From Jiella sonneratiae (GTDB taxonomy: Bacteria > Pseudomonadota > Alphaproteobacteria > Rhizobiales > Rhizobiaceae): 64,000 nucleotides of DNA. The notes below the pieces were generated by a model, which was not told where the DNA came from, searched no databases, and saw only the letters and a list, made by a program, of their open reading frames with translations. How positions within the stretch are numbered: the stretch's first letter is position 1; every line of letters begins with the position of its first letter. The stretch lies in the NCBI RefSeq assembly GCF_017353515.1, contig NZ_JAFMPY010000001.1, positions 310,001 to 374,000 of the forward strand, in the 5' to 3' direction. This document shows, in pieces, positions 35,609 through 47,474 of this stretch. The position numbers were made by a program, and so were the translations under genes.

Positions 35609-36799
35609 ATGTTCCTGACCTTCTTCCTCCAGCTCAAGGCCGCCGGCGTCCCGGTCACGCTGCGCGAGCATCTGCAGCTCCTCGAGGCGATGCGCGCCGA
35701 CCTCGTCACCTACGACGTCGAGGGATTCTACTATCTGGCGCGCGCCGCGCTGGTGAAGGACGAGCGCTTCGTCGATCGGTTCGACCGCGTCTTCGCGCAG
35801 GCCTTCAAGGGCGTCGAGGCCGTCGCCGGGTCGGCGGAGGGAGAGATCGCCGCCCGCGAGCTGCCGGAGGAATGGCTGCGGCGGCTCGCCGAAAAGCACC
35901 TCACCGAGGACGAAAAGAAGCTGGTCGAGAGCCTCGGCGGCTTCGACAGGCTGATGGAGACGTTGAGGCAGCGGCTGGAGGAGCAGAAGGGTCGCCATCA
36001 GGGCGGCTCGAAATGGATCGGCACCGGCGGCACCTCGCCCTTCGGCGCCTATGGCTACAATCCGGAAGGCGTCAGGATCGGCCAGCACGAAAGCCGCCAC
36101 CGTCGCGCGGTGAAGGTCTGGGACCGCAGGGAGTTCAAGGATCTCGACGACGACGTCGAACTCGGCACCCGCAACATCCGCATTGCCATGAAAAGGCTGC
36201 GCCGCTGGGTGCGCCAGGGCGCGCGGGAGGAGTTCGCGCTCGACGAGACGATCACGTCGACCGCGCGCAAGGGCTATCTCGACGTCAGGACGCGGCCGGA
36301 ACGCCACAACGCCATCAAGCTCCTGCTCTTCCTCGACGTCGGCGGATCGATGGACGATCACGTGCGCGAGGTGGAGCAGCTTTTCTCGGCGGCACGCGCC
36401 GAATTCAAGCATCTCGATTTCTTCTACTTCCACAACTGCCCCTACGAGCGCCTGTGGAAGGACAATCGCCGCCGCCACGCCGAGACGATCCCGACCGACG
36501 AGGTGATCCGCACCTTCGGGCCGGACTACAAGGCGGTGTTCGTCGGCGACGCGGCGATGAGCCCCTACGAGATCGCCATGCCCGGCGGTTCGGTCGAGCA
36601 CTGGAACGCCGAGCCGGGGCGCATCTGGCTGGACCGGCTGACGGCGAAGTGGCCGAAGGCGGCCTGGCTCAATCCCTCGAACCAGCGCTACTGGGACTAT
36701 ACCCAGTCGGTCGCGATGATCCGCGAGGCGATGGACGGCCGGATGTTTCCGCTGACGCTTGCCGGCATCGAGGCGGCGACCCGCGAACTCGCCCGCTGA
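35609..36799 (+). CDS. VWA-domain protein, CoxE-like
   Basis: Cytoplasmic protein of 396 residues with a C-terminal von Willebrand A-like domain. The MIDAS region reads LFLDVGGSMDDH, i.e. DxGGS in place of DxSxS, which is normal for this unannotated CoxE-related group. The N-terminal half is helical with LREHLQLLEAMRADL and a linker rich in charged residues. CoxE-like proteins usually partner a MoxR AAA+ ATPase in metal-cofactor or complex maturation; no MoxR gene is visible here, so it is an orphan in this window. Confidence 0.85.
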   Translation: MFLTFFLQLKAAGVPVTLREHLQLLEAMRADLVTYDVEGFYYLARAALVKDERFVDRFDRVFAQAFKGVEAVAGSAEGEIAARELPEEWLRRLAEKHLTEDEKKLVESLGGFDRLMETLRQRLEEQKGRHQGGSKWIGTGGTSPFGAYGYNPEGVRIGQHESRHRRAVKVWDRREFKDLDDDVELGTRNIRIAMKRLRRWVRQGAREEFALDETITSTARKGYLDVRTRPERHNAIKLLLFLDVGGSMDDHVREVEQLFSAARAEFKHLDFFYFHNCPYERLWKDNRRRHAETIPTDEVIRTFGPDYKAVFVGDAAMSPYEIAMPGGSVEHWNAEPGRIWLDRLTAKWPKAAWLNPSNQRYWDYTQSVAMIREAMDGRMFPLTLAGIEAATRELAR

Positions 36800-37019
36800 C
36801 GGGTGCCGCGCGACGAGGGTCCCGTCTCTTCGTCGACGATCGAAAGGACCGGCCGGGGCCGATCGCCGCGCGGCCTTGGCGCAGTGCCATCACTTCGATA
36901 CAGTTTTGAACGATTCTTAACTTGCCGGGCGATGCGCATCGCTGCCAAGGACTGAGGCAACTGCGCTGCGGCACCGGCTCGTGTCGCCCCGCCCGGCCAG
37001 ATCGAAGGATGATCCGCCA

Positions 37020-37532
37020 ATGTCCGTTTCCGCTCCTCGTTCGCAGGGCTGGTCCACTCTCAGCGTCGCCCTGCACTGGACGATCGTCGTCCTCATCGTC
37101 GTGCAGTTCGTCGACCACGAGTGGATGGTGGCGATGTGGCGAGCGACGCGCCGGGGGACCGAGATCGACCCGGCGACGGAGACCTGGGGCTGGGTGCACA
37201 TCATCGCGGGAACGCTGGTTCTGCTCGCCGCGCTGGTGCGGCTCTGGGACCGCTACAGCCATGGCCGGCCGCCCTATCCCGCCGAGGAGCCGACCTGGGC
37301 CTCGTGGCTCGCCCGGATCACCCACGGGCTGATCTACGCGATCCTGATCCTGATGCCGGTCACCGGCCTGATCGCCTGGTTCGGCATGATCGGCGAATTC
37401 GGCGAATTCCACGAGATCATGTGGAACCCGCTACTGGTGCTCGTCGCGCTGCATGTCGCCGGGGCGCTCGTCCAGCAGTTCTGGTTCAAGACCAACGTGC
37501 TGAAGCGGATCTTCGTGCCCGGGACGGTGTGA
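37020..37532 (+). CDS. Cytochrome b561 family protein
   Basis: Four-helix membrane di-heme cytochrome of 170 residues. Helices start at SVALHWTIVVLIVVQF, WGWVHIIAGTLVLLAALVRLWDR, ITHGLIYAILILMPVTGLIAWF and NPLLVLVALHVAGALVQQFW; His ligands occur in ALHW, WVHI, THGL and ALHV as expected for b561 (CybB-like). AAGGA precedes the ATG at 37020. Probably moves electrons from quinol or another donor; partner unknown. Confidence 0.9.
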   Translation: MSVSAPRSQGWSTLSVALHWTIVVLIVVQFVDHEWMVAMWRATRRGTEIDPATETWGWVHIIAGTLVLLAALVRLWDRYSHGRPPYPAEEPTWASWLARITHGLIYAILILMPVTGLIAWFGMIGEFGEFHEIMWNPLLVLVALHVAGALVQQFWFKTNVLKRIFVPGTV

Positions 37533-37583
37533 CCTTCGCCGAGCGGCCGGCCCGCCGCCCGCGGTCCAGCTCGTCCCGTCGGC

Positions 37584-37919
37584 TCACAGGCCCAGCGCCC
37601 GCAGCCCCGCGACGAGCGCCGTGCCGATGACCACGACGACGATGAGCGGCAGGCGGAAGCTCGCGATCAGGCAGAGGACGATGGCGATCCGCTCCGCCCA
37701 GTCGCCGGAGACGAGCACCGGCGCGACGATCGCCGTCATCACCGCCGCCGGCACGGCATCGAGCGCTGCCGAGGCGCGCGGCGGGATGGTGCCGAAGAGC
37801 GACATCAGAAGGTGGCCGCCGAAGCGCGTCAGATAGGTCAGCGCACCGGCCGCGAGGATCACGACCCAGATCGAACCGACCGACCAGGCGCCTTCGGAAA
37901 GAAGCGGGGCGGCGTTCAC
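37584..37919 (-). CDS. azlD: Branched-chain amino acid export protein, AzlD family
   Basis: Small subunit (111 residues, about four helices) of the AzlCD exporter for branched-chain amino acids. Typical segments: WVVILAAGALTYLTRFGGHLLM and DAVPAAVMTAIVAPVLVSG. GTG start at 37919 overlaps the azlC stop (GTGA). It ends 52 bases from the convergent cytochrome b561 gene. Confidence 0.9.
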   Translation of the reverse strand: MNAAPLLSEGAWSVGSIWVVILAAGALTYLTRFGGHLLMSLFGTIPPRASAALDAVPAAVMTAIVAPVLVSGDWAERIAIVLCLIASFRLPLIVVVVIGTALVAGLRALGL

Positions 37920-38692
37920 CGGCCTTCTCCTTCCATGCCGCCGGGCCCGCCGCCCGCCCCGTTGCGCTGCGGACCGAGCAGCGCCGCGACGGCGATCCCC
38001 GCGAGGCCGCCGAGGCTGACGTGCCAGGGCGGACCGGCGATGCCGTAGACGACGACCGAGACGAGGAGGCTGGTGCCGGCGACGGGGTAGAACGAGCCGC
38101 GCTTGCGAAAGCTCATGACGAGGCCGAGGAAATAGACCGGCAGCACGAAGTCGAGCCCGAAGGCCTCTGGGTCGGCGATCAGCTTGCCGAAGCTCGCCCC
38201 GGCGAGCGTTGCCAGCTGCCAACCGGCATACATCGTCAGACCGTAGGTGAAGTAGAAGGCCGGGGTCAGCCGCGTCCGCGCCGCCCTCACCTCGGCTGCC
38301 CCGAACAGCGGGTCGACGAGGACGAAGAAGGCGAGCGCCTTGCGGGCCGGCGAGAACGCCCCGAGATGCCGGCTGATCGAGGCCGAATAGAGCACGTGGC
38401 GGAAGTTCAGCGCGAACACCGTCAGGAGCACTGCCCAGATCGGCGCGCCGATGCCCATCAGCTGCAGCGCCGCGAGCTGCGAGGCGCCGGCGAAGACCAC
38501 CGCCGAAAAGCCCATCGCCTCGGCGACGGTCAGGCCTTCCTGCACCGCGACGGCGCCGTAGACGATGCCGAAGGGCAAGACGGCGAGCAGCACCGGCATG
38601 AGGGCCCGGATGGCCGCAGCGGCTTCGGCACGCCTGCCCACCTCCTCGCCGTCGCCCGCGCGGCCCTCGGGATCCACGAGCCGCCCGCTCAT
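37916..38692 (-). CDS. azlC: Branched-chain amino acid export protein, AzlC family
   Basis: Large membrane subunit of the exporter, 258 residues from the ATG at 38692. Family motifs: LLAVLPFGIVYGAVAVQEGLTVAEAMGFSAVVFAGASQLAALQLMGIGAP, and NFRHVLYSASISRHL. An in-frame GTG at 38725 would add 11 residues; neither site has a strong ribosome signal. The first 35 residues before the first helix are unusually long and charged for AzlC. Confidence 0.9.
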   Translation of the reverse strand: MSGRLVDPEGRAGDGEEVGRRAEAAAAIRALMPVLLAVLPFGIVYGAVAVQEGLTVAEAMGFSAVVFAGASQLAALQLMGIGAPIWAVLLTVFALNFRHVLYSASISRHLGAFSPARKALAFFVLVDPLFGAAEVRAARTRLTPAFYFTYGLTMYAGWQLATLAGASFGKLIADPEAFGLDFVLPVYFLGLVMSFRKRGSFYPVAGTSLLVSVVVYGIAGPPWHVSLGGLAGIAVAALLGPQRNGAGGGPGGMEGEGR

Positions 38693-38800
38693 CCCGCGAT
38701 CCGCCGGAGCCGAGTTGCCGGACACGACGCCCGTCGAGGCCGCCAGTCGTAGCGCGCGCCTGCCCCCGCGTCTCCTCCGCCCTCGACCGGCACGGCGGCG

Positions 38801-39313
38801 CTACCGGCCCGCCTGGTCGAGGACGTTGCGCGGGAACTCCGCCAGCGTCACGGTCCAGCGGTCGAAGAGATCGGACAGCCGTTCACGGGTGAGGTCGGTG
38901 TTCGAGGCGTTCAGCTCGATCACCGGCATGCCGTCCTCGGTCAGATAGGCCTTGTTGTAGGCGCCGGCGGCGTTCCAGCGGTTGACGAGGTCGAGCGAGA
39001 CGTCGGCGGTGTCCCAGATCGCATAGAAGTTCAGGGTGCGGCAGTCGCGGTTCTTTCGGCAGTCGAGAAAGAACAGCTGATAGGCGGCGCCGTTGATGTC
39101 GCCGGCGACCACCGGATCGCCGCTTTCCGTTCGGGTCAGTTCGGCCTCGCCATAGCCCTTCGCGACGTCGAGGACCGCGGCGAAATCGTTGCGGTCGATC
39201 GGGTGGGAATTCGCCCGCGCCTCGGTGGCAAAGGCGGCGGAGCCGGCCGGAACGGCGAGAAAGGCGGCGGCGAGTAGAACTGCGGGAAGGCGCCGCGTCG
39301 AACGGTCGAGCAT
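38801..39313 (-). CDS. Exported YbjN-domain protein
   Basis: Exported protein of 170 residues: signal peptide LPAVLLAAAFLAVPAGSAAFA, then a YbjN-like (type III chaperone fold) domain with VLDVAKGYGEAELTRTESGDPVVAGDINGAAYQLFFLDCRKNRDCRTLNFYAIWDT and VNRWNAAGAYNKAYLTEDGMPVIELN. One Cys pair (DCRKNRDC) could form a disulfide. ATG at 39313. Function unknown; it stands alone between azlC and ligA. Confidence 0.8.
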   Translation of the reverse strand: MLDRSTRRLPAVLLAAAFLAVPAGSAAFATEARANSHPIDRNDFAAVLDVAKGYGEAELTRTESGDPVVAGDINGAAYQLFFLDCRKNRDCRTLNFYAIWDTADVSLDLVNRWNAAGAYNKAYLTEDGMPVIELNASNTDLTRERLSDLFDRWTVTLAEFPRNVLDQAGR

Positions 39314-39444
39314 GATGTGTCCGTGTGGTCGAAAGATCGGCCGACGCTGCGGCCCCGTGGTCGTCAAAGCAATAGCCGGCGAGCAAGGCCCGGAGCTTTC
39401 GCGAGGGCCCGTGATCATTCTGCACCGCACGCGGGCGCCGCCGC

Positions 39445-41898
<2,454 letters not shown>

Positions 41899-41916
41899 TC
41901 AAACGCCACCCGCCTC

Positions 41917-43020
41917 TCAGAGCCATTCCGGCTGCGGCAGGTCAAGGGCGAGCAGCCGCTCGGCGATCCGGCGCCCGACGAAGGGAACGCCGGTCGCGAG
42001 CGGCATGACGTAGCGCAGCAGCGGGCCGAGATAGGCGGGCGGATCGTCGAGGGTCTGCGTCCCGGCGAACGTCTGGTCGAGGACGGTCTTGACGACCGGC
42101 AGGCGCTTCGATTCGTACTCGGTCTCGCGATGCTCGGAAAACAGCCAGGCGAAGGTCGCGACGTCCCAGATTCCGAGATTCATGCCGCGCCCGCCGACCG
42201 GCGAATGGACGTGGGCAGCGTCGCCGGCGAGAAACACCCAGCCGCGCGACATCCGCTCCGCTCGGCGGAAGGCGACGTGGAAGGTCGACTGCCAGATGAC
42301 GCGCTCGACGTTCTTCGCCGCCGCGACGAGCCTTTCCGGCGAGTCGTGGAAGCCGATGAGCCGGCCCGTCCGGTCGCTCATCGGCACCAGCGCATGCGAG
42401 GTGCCGGCGGGGGATCCAAGCGAGAAGCGCGCCCGGTGGGGATCGATCGGCACGGAAAAGGCGACGTCGGCGAGAGCGAAGATCCCCGGGTAGCCCTCGC
42501 CGACCCAGGGCACGCCGATCTCCTCGCGGACCTTCGAATGGCCGCCGTCGCAACCGAGGACGGCCGTCGCCGCCACCTCCTCGCCGGTGCCGAGCCGAAC
42601 CGTCGGCCGGCGCGTGTCGCCGACCGCCTCGACCGGGACGTTCCACTCCACCGCGACGTTCCTCGCCCCCAGCCATTCGATCATCAGCCGCTCGGTCTTG
42701 CCCTGGGGCAACGACAGGATGAAGGGGTACGGCGTTCGGGCGCCGGAGAGATCGAGCGAGACCACCTTCTTCTCCCCGATCGAAAGATCGGCGCCGCCGA
42801 CCGTCGTTCCGGCGGCCAGGAGCTTTTCCGACAGGCCCGAGGCTTCGAGGATCCGCAGCGTCTGCGGCAGGACGCCGAGCGCCCGGGACTGATCGGCGGG
42901 CGTCGGCCCGGCATCCCGGTCGGCGATGCGCACCGGCACGCCCCGCCGGGTCAGCTCGACGGCCGCAGCGAGACCGACCGGCCCCGCCCCGGCGATGAAA
43001 ACCAGATCCTCGCGCGCCAT
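41917..43020 (-). CDS. FAD-dependent monooxygenase (PheA/TfdB-like)
   Basis: Flavoprotein hydroxylase of 367 residues, shorter than the 500-600 of the full PheA/TfdB group. FAD-binding GAGPVGLAAAVEL at 11-23, the DG motif LGCDGGHSKVREEIG and the GD motif FLAGDAAHVHSPVGGRGMNLGIWD are intact. A strong AGGGG site precedes the ATG at 43020. It interrupts the recN-ligA pair, which is otherwise commonly adjacent in Hyphomicrobiales. Substrate unknown; probably an aromatic or polyketide-like compound. Confidence 0.88.
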   Translation of the reverse strand: MAREDLVFIAGAGPVGLAAAVELTRRGVPVRIADRDAGPTPADQSRALGVLPQTLRILEASGLSEKLLAAGTTVGGADLSIGEKKVVSLDLSGARTPYPFILSLPQGKTERLMIEWLGARNVAVEWNVPVEAVGDTRRPTVRLGTGEEVAATAVLGCDGGHSKVREEIGVPWVGEGYPGIFALADVAFSVPIDPHRARFSLGSPAGTSHALVPMSDRTGRLIGFHDSPERLVAAAKNVERVIWQSTFHVAFRRAERMSRGWVFLAGDAAHVHSPVGGRGMNLGIWDVATFAWLFSEHRETEYESKRLPVVKTVLDQTFAGTQTLDDPPAYLGPLLRYVMPLATGVPFVGRRIAERLLALDLPQPEWL

Positions 43021-43183
43021 CGCAGCCCTTCCCCTTCCCGGTCCGACCGGCCGTCGGCCGTCAACCGGGATCAGCTCCCGCACACGCCGACCGTCGCATC
43101 AAATCGCCCGGCGCGCCATCGCCGCGTCGCCATCACTCCGCGTCCGCCGGGCGGCAGGCCCCTGCGACGGCGGAGCGACGCCC

Positions 43184-44854
43184 TCAGCGCCCGGCGCCGA
43201 TCAGCCGCGCGGCCGCCGCCCGCGCCTCCTCCGTCACGCTCTCGCCGGCCAGCATGCGCGCGATCTCCTCGCGGCGCCCGTCGACGTCGATCGTCGCGAC
43301 CTGCGTCGCGACGCGATCCTCGCCGCCGACGCCCGCCTTGGAGATGAGGAGATGGGTCGCGGCGCGGGCCGCCACCTGCGGCGCATGGGTGACGGCCAGC
43401 ACCTGGACGGAATCCGCCAGCCGCGCGAGCCGCCGACCGATGGCATCGGCGACGGCGCCGCCGACCCCGGTGTCGATCTCGTCGAAGACGAGGGTCGGGG
43501 CCGAGCCGCGGTCGGCCAGCGCCACCTTGAGGGCGAGGAGGAAGCGGGACAGTTCGCCGCCGGAGGCGACCTTCATCATCGGGCCGGCGCGGGTGCCGGG
43601 ATTGGTGCGGACGTGGAATTCGACCCTGTCGATGCCGGAGGCGTCGCGCCGGGACGGGTCGGTGTTCATTTCGACCATGAAGCCGGCGCGCTCGAGCTTG
43701 AGGTCCGGCAGTTCCGCCATCACTGCCGCCTCCAGCATCCGCGCCGCGACCCCGCGCTTCTCAGACAGCGTCGCCGCAGCCGCGTCGAACCGCTCGCAGC
43801 GCTCCTCGACCTCGCGCTCCAAGACGTGCAGCCGCTCCTCGCCGGCGTCGAGTTCGGCGAGATCGCCGATCATCGTCGCCGTAAGCTTCGGCAGGTCGTC
43901 GGGCGCGACGTTGAACTTGCGGCCGGCGGCCCGCAGCGCGAAGAGCCGCTCCTCGGTCGACTCCAGCGCCCGCGGATCGAATTCGAGGCTCCTCAGCGCC
44001 GATTCGAGCGAACTCTGGGCGTCGGAGAGTGCATCCAAGGCGACGTCCAGCCGCTCGATCGCCTCGTCGAGAAGGCCGGGAAGCTCGTCCCGCTTGCGGT
44101 CGAGGCGCTTCAGCAGATTGGCGAGGCCGGGAATCGGCGAAGCGGGTCCCGAGAGTTCCTCGTTGGCGTCGTTGACGTCGGTCGAGATCTTCTCCGACCG
44201 CATCATCACCTGCCGCCGCTCTGCCAGTTCCTCCTCCTCGCCGGCGATCGGCTGCAGCTCGGAGAGTTCGTCGACGGCGCTACGCAGGAAGTCCGCCTCG
44301 CGGGCCGCGGCCTCGACCTTCGCGCGGTGCCTGGCGAGCGCATCCCGGGCGCCGCGCCATTCGCCATGGTATCGCGCGAGCGCCGCGGCCTCGGGCTCGA
44401 GCCCGCCGAACTCGTCGAGAAGCGTCCGATGGCTCTCCGTGTCGACCAGCGCGCGGTCGTCGTGCTGGCCGTGGATCTCGACGAGAGCAAGGCCGATCTG
44501 GCGCATCAGCGCGACGCTGGAGGGCCGGTCGTTGATGAAGACGCGCGTCCGCCCGTCGGCGTTCTGGACCCGGCGCAGCACGACGTCGCCGTCGTCGTCG
44601 AAGCCGTTTTCGGAAAGCAGCCGCCGCGCCGGATGGTCGAGGGCGACGTCGAAGGCGGCGCTGACCTCGCCCTGCTTCGCGCCGTGGCGGACGAGGCCGC
44701 CGTCGCCGCGCCCGCCGAGTGCCAGCGAAAGCGAATCGAGGAGGATCGACTTGCCGGCGCCGGTCTCGCCGGTGAGCACCGACAGGCCGGTGCCGAGCGA
44801 CAGGTCGAGGCGCTCGATCAGCACGATGTCGCGGATGGAAAGATGGACCAGCAT
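43184..44854 (-). CDS. recN: DNA repair protein RecN
   Basis: SMC-like ATPase for double-strand break repair, 556 residues. Walker A GETGAGKS at 29-36 (VHLSIRDIVLIERLDLSLGTGLSVLTGETGAGKS), a coiled-coil middle, the signature region KVASGGELSRFLLALKVAL and Walker B PTLVFDEIDTGVGG. The ATG at 44854 gives the standard N-terminus. A near-consensus LexA box lies just upstream, fitting the usual SOS control of recN. Confidence 0.96.
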   Translation of the reverse strand: MLVHLSIRDIVLIERLDLSLGTGLSVLTGETGAGKSILLDSLSLALGGRGDGGLVRHGAKQGEVSAAFDVALDHPARRLLSENGFDDDGDVVLRRVQNADGRTRVFINDRPSSVALMRQIGLALVEIHGQHDDRALVDTESHRTLLDEFGGLEPEAAALARYHGEWRGARDALARHRAKVEAAAREADFLRSAVDELSELQPIAGEEEELAERRQVMMRSEKISTDVNDANEELSGPASPIPGLANLLKRLDRKRDELPGLLDEAIERLDVALDALSDAQSSLESALRSLEFDPRALESTEERLFALRAAGRKFNVAPDDLPKLTATMIGDLAELDAGEERLHVLEREVEERCERFDAAAATLSEKRGVAARMLEAAVMAELPDLKLERAGFMVEMNTDPSRRDASGIDRVEFHVRTNPGTRAGPMMKVASGGELSRFLLALKVALADRGSAPTLVFDEIDTGVGGAVADAIGRRLARLADSVQVLAVTHAPQVAARAATHLLISKAGVGGEDRVATQVATIDVDGRREEIARMLAGESVTEEARAAAARLIGAGR

Positions 44855-44876
44855 GTCCGAATCGGCGGTCAGGTCA

Positions 44877-44891
44877 GAATAAAGCGGGAAC
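44877..44891 (-). promoter_or_regulatory. Near-consensus LexA box upstream of recN
   Basis: On the minus strand GTTC CCGCTTT ATTC: the GTTC-N7-GTTC pattern with one mismatch in the second half, 23-37 bases before the recN ATG. Position and gene identity make it plausible; the mismatch means LexA binding needs testing. Confidence 0.5.
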
Positions 44892-45064
44892 AATGTCGGT
44901 CGCGCATCGTCGTTTCGCAACCCGCCGCAGTCCCGCCCCGCGGCGAACGGCGCCCGCCTCCGGTGCGATGCGCCTCACGAAAAGGGCGACGCCGAGGCGC
45001 CGCCCACGAATTCCCGGTCGAGGTGACCTGCCCGATACCGGAGGACCGGCCACGGCGGGACCGG

Positions 45065-45949
45065 TCAGGAGGCGCCGGTGATCTTCTTCGTCGCTTCCGC
45101 GAACCACGAGCCCGATGCGCCCTCGCGCGGTTCCAGGCCGTGACCTTTCAGCAGCGTGTAGCTGTCGTGATACCACGGCGAGTCGGGGAAGTTCTGCCCG
45201 AGCACCGAGGCCGAGGCCTGGGCCTCGCGGATCAGGCCCATGGCGTAATAGGACTCGGTCAGGCGGGCGAGCGCCTCCTCGACCTGGCGGGTGTCGGGAT
45301 AGACGTCGACGACGTTCTTGAAGCGGTTGATCGCGGCGAGATAGTCGCGGCGCTCGAGATAGTAGCGCCCGACCAGCATCTCCTTGCCGGCGAGCTGGTC
45401 GCGGGCGATCCGCAGCTTCGACTTGGCGTCCTCGGCATAGGCGGTGTCCGGGAAGCGCTCCATCAAGGCCCGCATCGCCGTCGCGGTATAGGCGGCCTGC
45501 TTCTGGTCGCGGGTGACGTCGGGGATCTGGCGATAGTGCGACAGGCCGACGATGTATTCGGCGTAGGCGGCGTCATCGGAGTCGGGATAGAGCGCGATGT
45601 AGCGCTTCGCCGCGGTCTCGGCGTCGTCGTAATTGCCGCCGCGGTAGCTGGCGAAGGCCTGCATGATGAGCGCCTTGCGCGCCCACTCCGTATAGGGGTG
45701 CTGGCGGTCGATCGCCTCGAACTTCTTCGAGGCCTCGCCCAGCCGGCCGCCTTCGAGATTGGCGAGGCCCTGGTTGTAGAGAACGTCCGGCGGATCGGTC
45801 TCGGCGGCCAGCGCCAGGACGTCGACGTCGTTGTCGCCGCCCGACATGCAGCCGGAAAGGCCGAGCGTCGCCGAAAGGACCGTCCCGACCATCGCCAGGC
45901 GGAAGGCCGATTTGAGTGGTCCGGCAAGATGCCGCGTCGCGTCGATCAT
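45065..45949 (-). CDS. bamD: Outer-membrane assembly lipoprotein BamD
   Basis: Lipoprotein of the BAM complex, essential for folding beta-barrels into the outer membrane. 294 residues; signal peptide with lipobox LSGC (Cys34), then TPR-like repeats such as [87 protein letters not shown]. It sits between recN and lpxC, the standard rhizobial order. Confidence 0.95.
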   Translation of the reverse strand: MIDATRHLAGPLKSAFRLAMVGTVLSATLGLSGCMSGGDNDVDVLALAAETDPPDVLYNQGLANLEGGRLGEASKKFEAIDRQHPYTEWARKALIMQAFASYRGGNYDDAETAAKRYIALYPDSDDAAYAEYIVGLSHYRQIPDVTRDQKQAAYTATAMRALMERFPDTAYAEDAKSKLRIARDQLAGKEMLVGRYYLERRDYLAAINRFKNVVDVYPDTRQVEEALARLTESYYAMGLIREAQASASVLGQNFPDSPWYHDSYTLLKGHGLEPREGASGSWFAEATKKITGAS

Positions 45950-46229
45950 GTCGTAAAGGGTCCCCTGCCCCCGTTCGTCCTGCGAGCGTCTTCACTATCC
46001 CCCGAGCGAAGCCCGAACAATGCCGAAGCCCGAGCATGGCGCCTTTTTTGTGGCCGGGGCACCGGATTCGGCTTGCCGCTTGCGGTTCGGTGCGGGATTG
46101 TTGCCGCTGCGTCACCGCCGATGACGGCCGTCATCCGCAGTGACCGACCGCCACCATGGCGGCGCGGCCGAAGCCCGGCCGCCGCCGTCGTCCCGGCTGC
46201 ACCAGGGCAAACAGATACGGAAAGTCCGA

Positions 46230-47168
46230 TCAGAGAACCTGCGGCCCGAAGGCGGGCGCCGCGACCGCGACCAGCGGCGCGTGACGGACCGGATCGACCC
46301 GGCGCGAAGGCATCTCGACGATCTCGTAGGCCTTGCGGTCGGCGAGAAGCGCGCGCAGCGCCAGGGCATTCAGCCGATGGCCGCCGCGATAGGAGCGGTA
46401 GCAGCCGAGGATACGCAGGCCCGCCAGCGCCTGGTCGCCGACGGCGTCGAGCGCCTTGTGGCGGACGAATTCGTCGGCAAAGCGCAAGCCTTCCGGATTG
46501 ACGACGCCGCCGTCGTCCGACAGCACCACCGAATTGTCGAGCGAGGAGCCGAGCGCGTAGCCCGCTGCCCAGAGCCGCTCGACATCGGCCATGAAGCCGA
46601 AGGTGCGGGCCCTGGCGAGATCGCGGGTGAAGCGCGACGCCGTCAGGTCGCCGCAATAGAGCTGGCGGCCGATGGCCGGATTGGCAAAGTCGATCTCCAC
46701 CTCGAACCGCGTGCCGGCATAGGGGCGGTACTCCGCCCGCGCCCCGCCCGATTCGACCGAAACCGGCTTCAGGACCCGCAGGTAGCGGCGCCTGGAGGCC
46801 TGGGCGACGACGCCCGCCTCGGCGATGCCACGCACGTATTCGGCCGAGCAGCCGTCGAGGATGGGCGTCTCGCGGGCGTCGATCCGCACCACGACGTTGT
46901 CGACGCCCATGGCGTAGAGCGCGGCCATCAGATGCTCGATCGTCGACACGGACGAACCGGCGGGGTCGCCGACGACCGTCGACAGGTCGGTCAGCGCCGA
47001 GTTCGCCGACACGGCGGCGATCTCGTGGACCAGTCCGTCCTGGCCAAAGAGATGGAAGACGATACCCGTATCGACCTCGGCCGGCAGCAGCGCCAGCCGA
47101 ACCGGCAGACCGCTGTGCACGCCCACGCCGGCGAAATCGACACGCGAGGCAATCGTCTGCTGGAACAT
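46230..47168 (-). CDS. lpxC: UDP-3-O-acyl-N-acetylglucosamine deacetylase
   Basis: Zinc enzyme for the committed step of lipid A synthesis. 312 residues. Zinc ligands His79 (STIEHLMAAL), His237 and Asp241 (EFVRHKALDAVGD) and the catalytic His264 region (YRGGHRLNA) are present at the same numbering as E. coli. I start at the ATG at 47168 (MFQQTIASRVDFAGVGVHSG), which gives the family N-terminus although the ribosome site is weak; the gene follows ftsZ with about 300 bp between. Confidence 0.96.
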   Translation of the reverse strand: MFQQTIASRVDFAGVGVHSGLPVRLALLPAEVDTGIVFHLFGQDGLVHEIAAVSANSALTDLSTVVGDPAGSSVSTIEHLMAALYAMGVDNVVVRIDARETPILDGCSAEYVRGIAEAGVVAQASRRRYLRVLKPVSVESGGARAEYRPYAGTRFEVEIDFANPAIGRQLYCGDLTASRFTRDLARARTFGFMADVERLWAAGYALGSSLDNSVVLSDDGGVVNPEGLRFADEFVRHKALDAVGDQALAGLRILGCYRSYRGGHRLNALALRALLADRKAYEIVEMPSRRVDPVRHAPLVAVAAPAFGPQVL

Positions 47169-47474
47169 CAACACGTCAGGACAACCTTTCCCCACCCGGT
47201 ATGCCGGCTCAAGCGGCCGCCGGGCCCGTTCACACACAAAATCCGACCGCTCTCCGACCGACGCCCCCCGGCGAGGAATCCCCCGAGATTCCCATTTTCT
47301 TGTGATTGTTGGTAAATCGCCGGCTCAAATCGGCAAAATCACGCTTTCTATCCTTGTGTTAAAGAAAACGCGTGACACCAATCTCAAATCCTATTCCTAT
47401 CAATGGCTTAAATGAAAGTGCCCGCCGGATTTCTCCGACGGGCAGTGTCACGTGCGCGCAACATCGGCGCGCGA
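47169..47474 (-). other. ftsZ-lpxC intergenic region, 306 bp
   Basis: Carries a hairpin just after ftsZ (47420-47443) and then a relatively AT-rich stretch (47280-47410) that probably contains the lpxC promoter. No protein or RNA gene is visible. Confidence 0.5.
47411..47443 (-). terminator. ftsZ: Hairpin terminator after ftsZ
   Basis: A 10-bp stem GCCCGTCGGA / TCCGGCGGGC (one mismatch) with loop GAAA, followed on the minus strand by ACTTTCATTT. The T-tract is weak, so termination may be partial, leaving some readthrough to lpxC. Confidence 0.55.

Noticed and set aside
36337-36360. Broken MIDAS site in the VWA protein (DxGGS in place of DxSxS)
   Set aside because: This change is normal for the CoxE-like group and is not a sign of decay.
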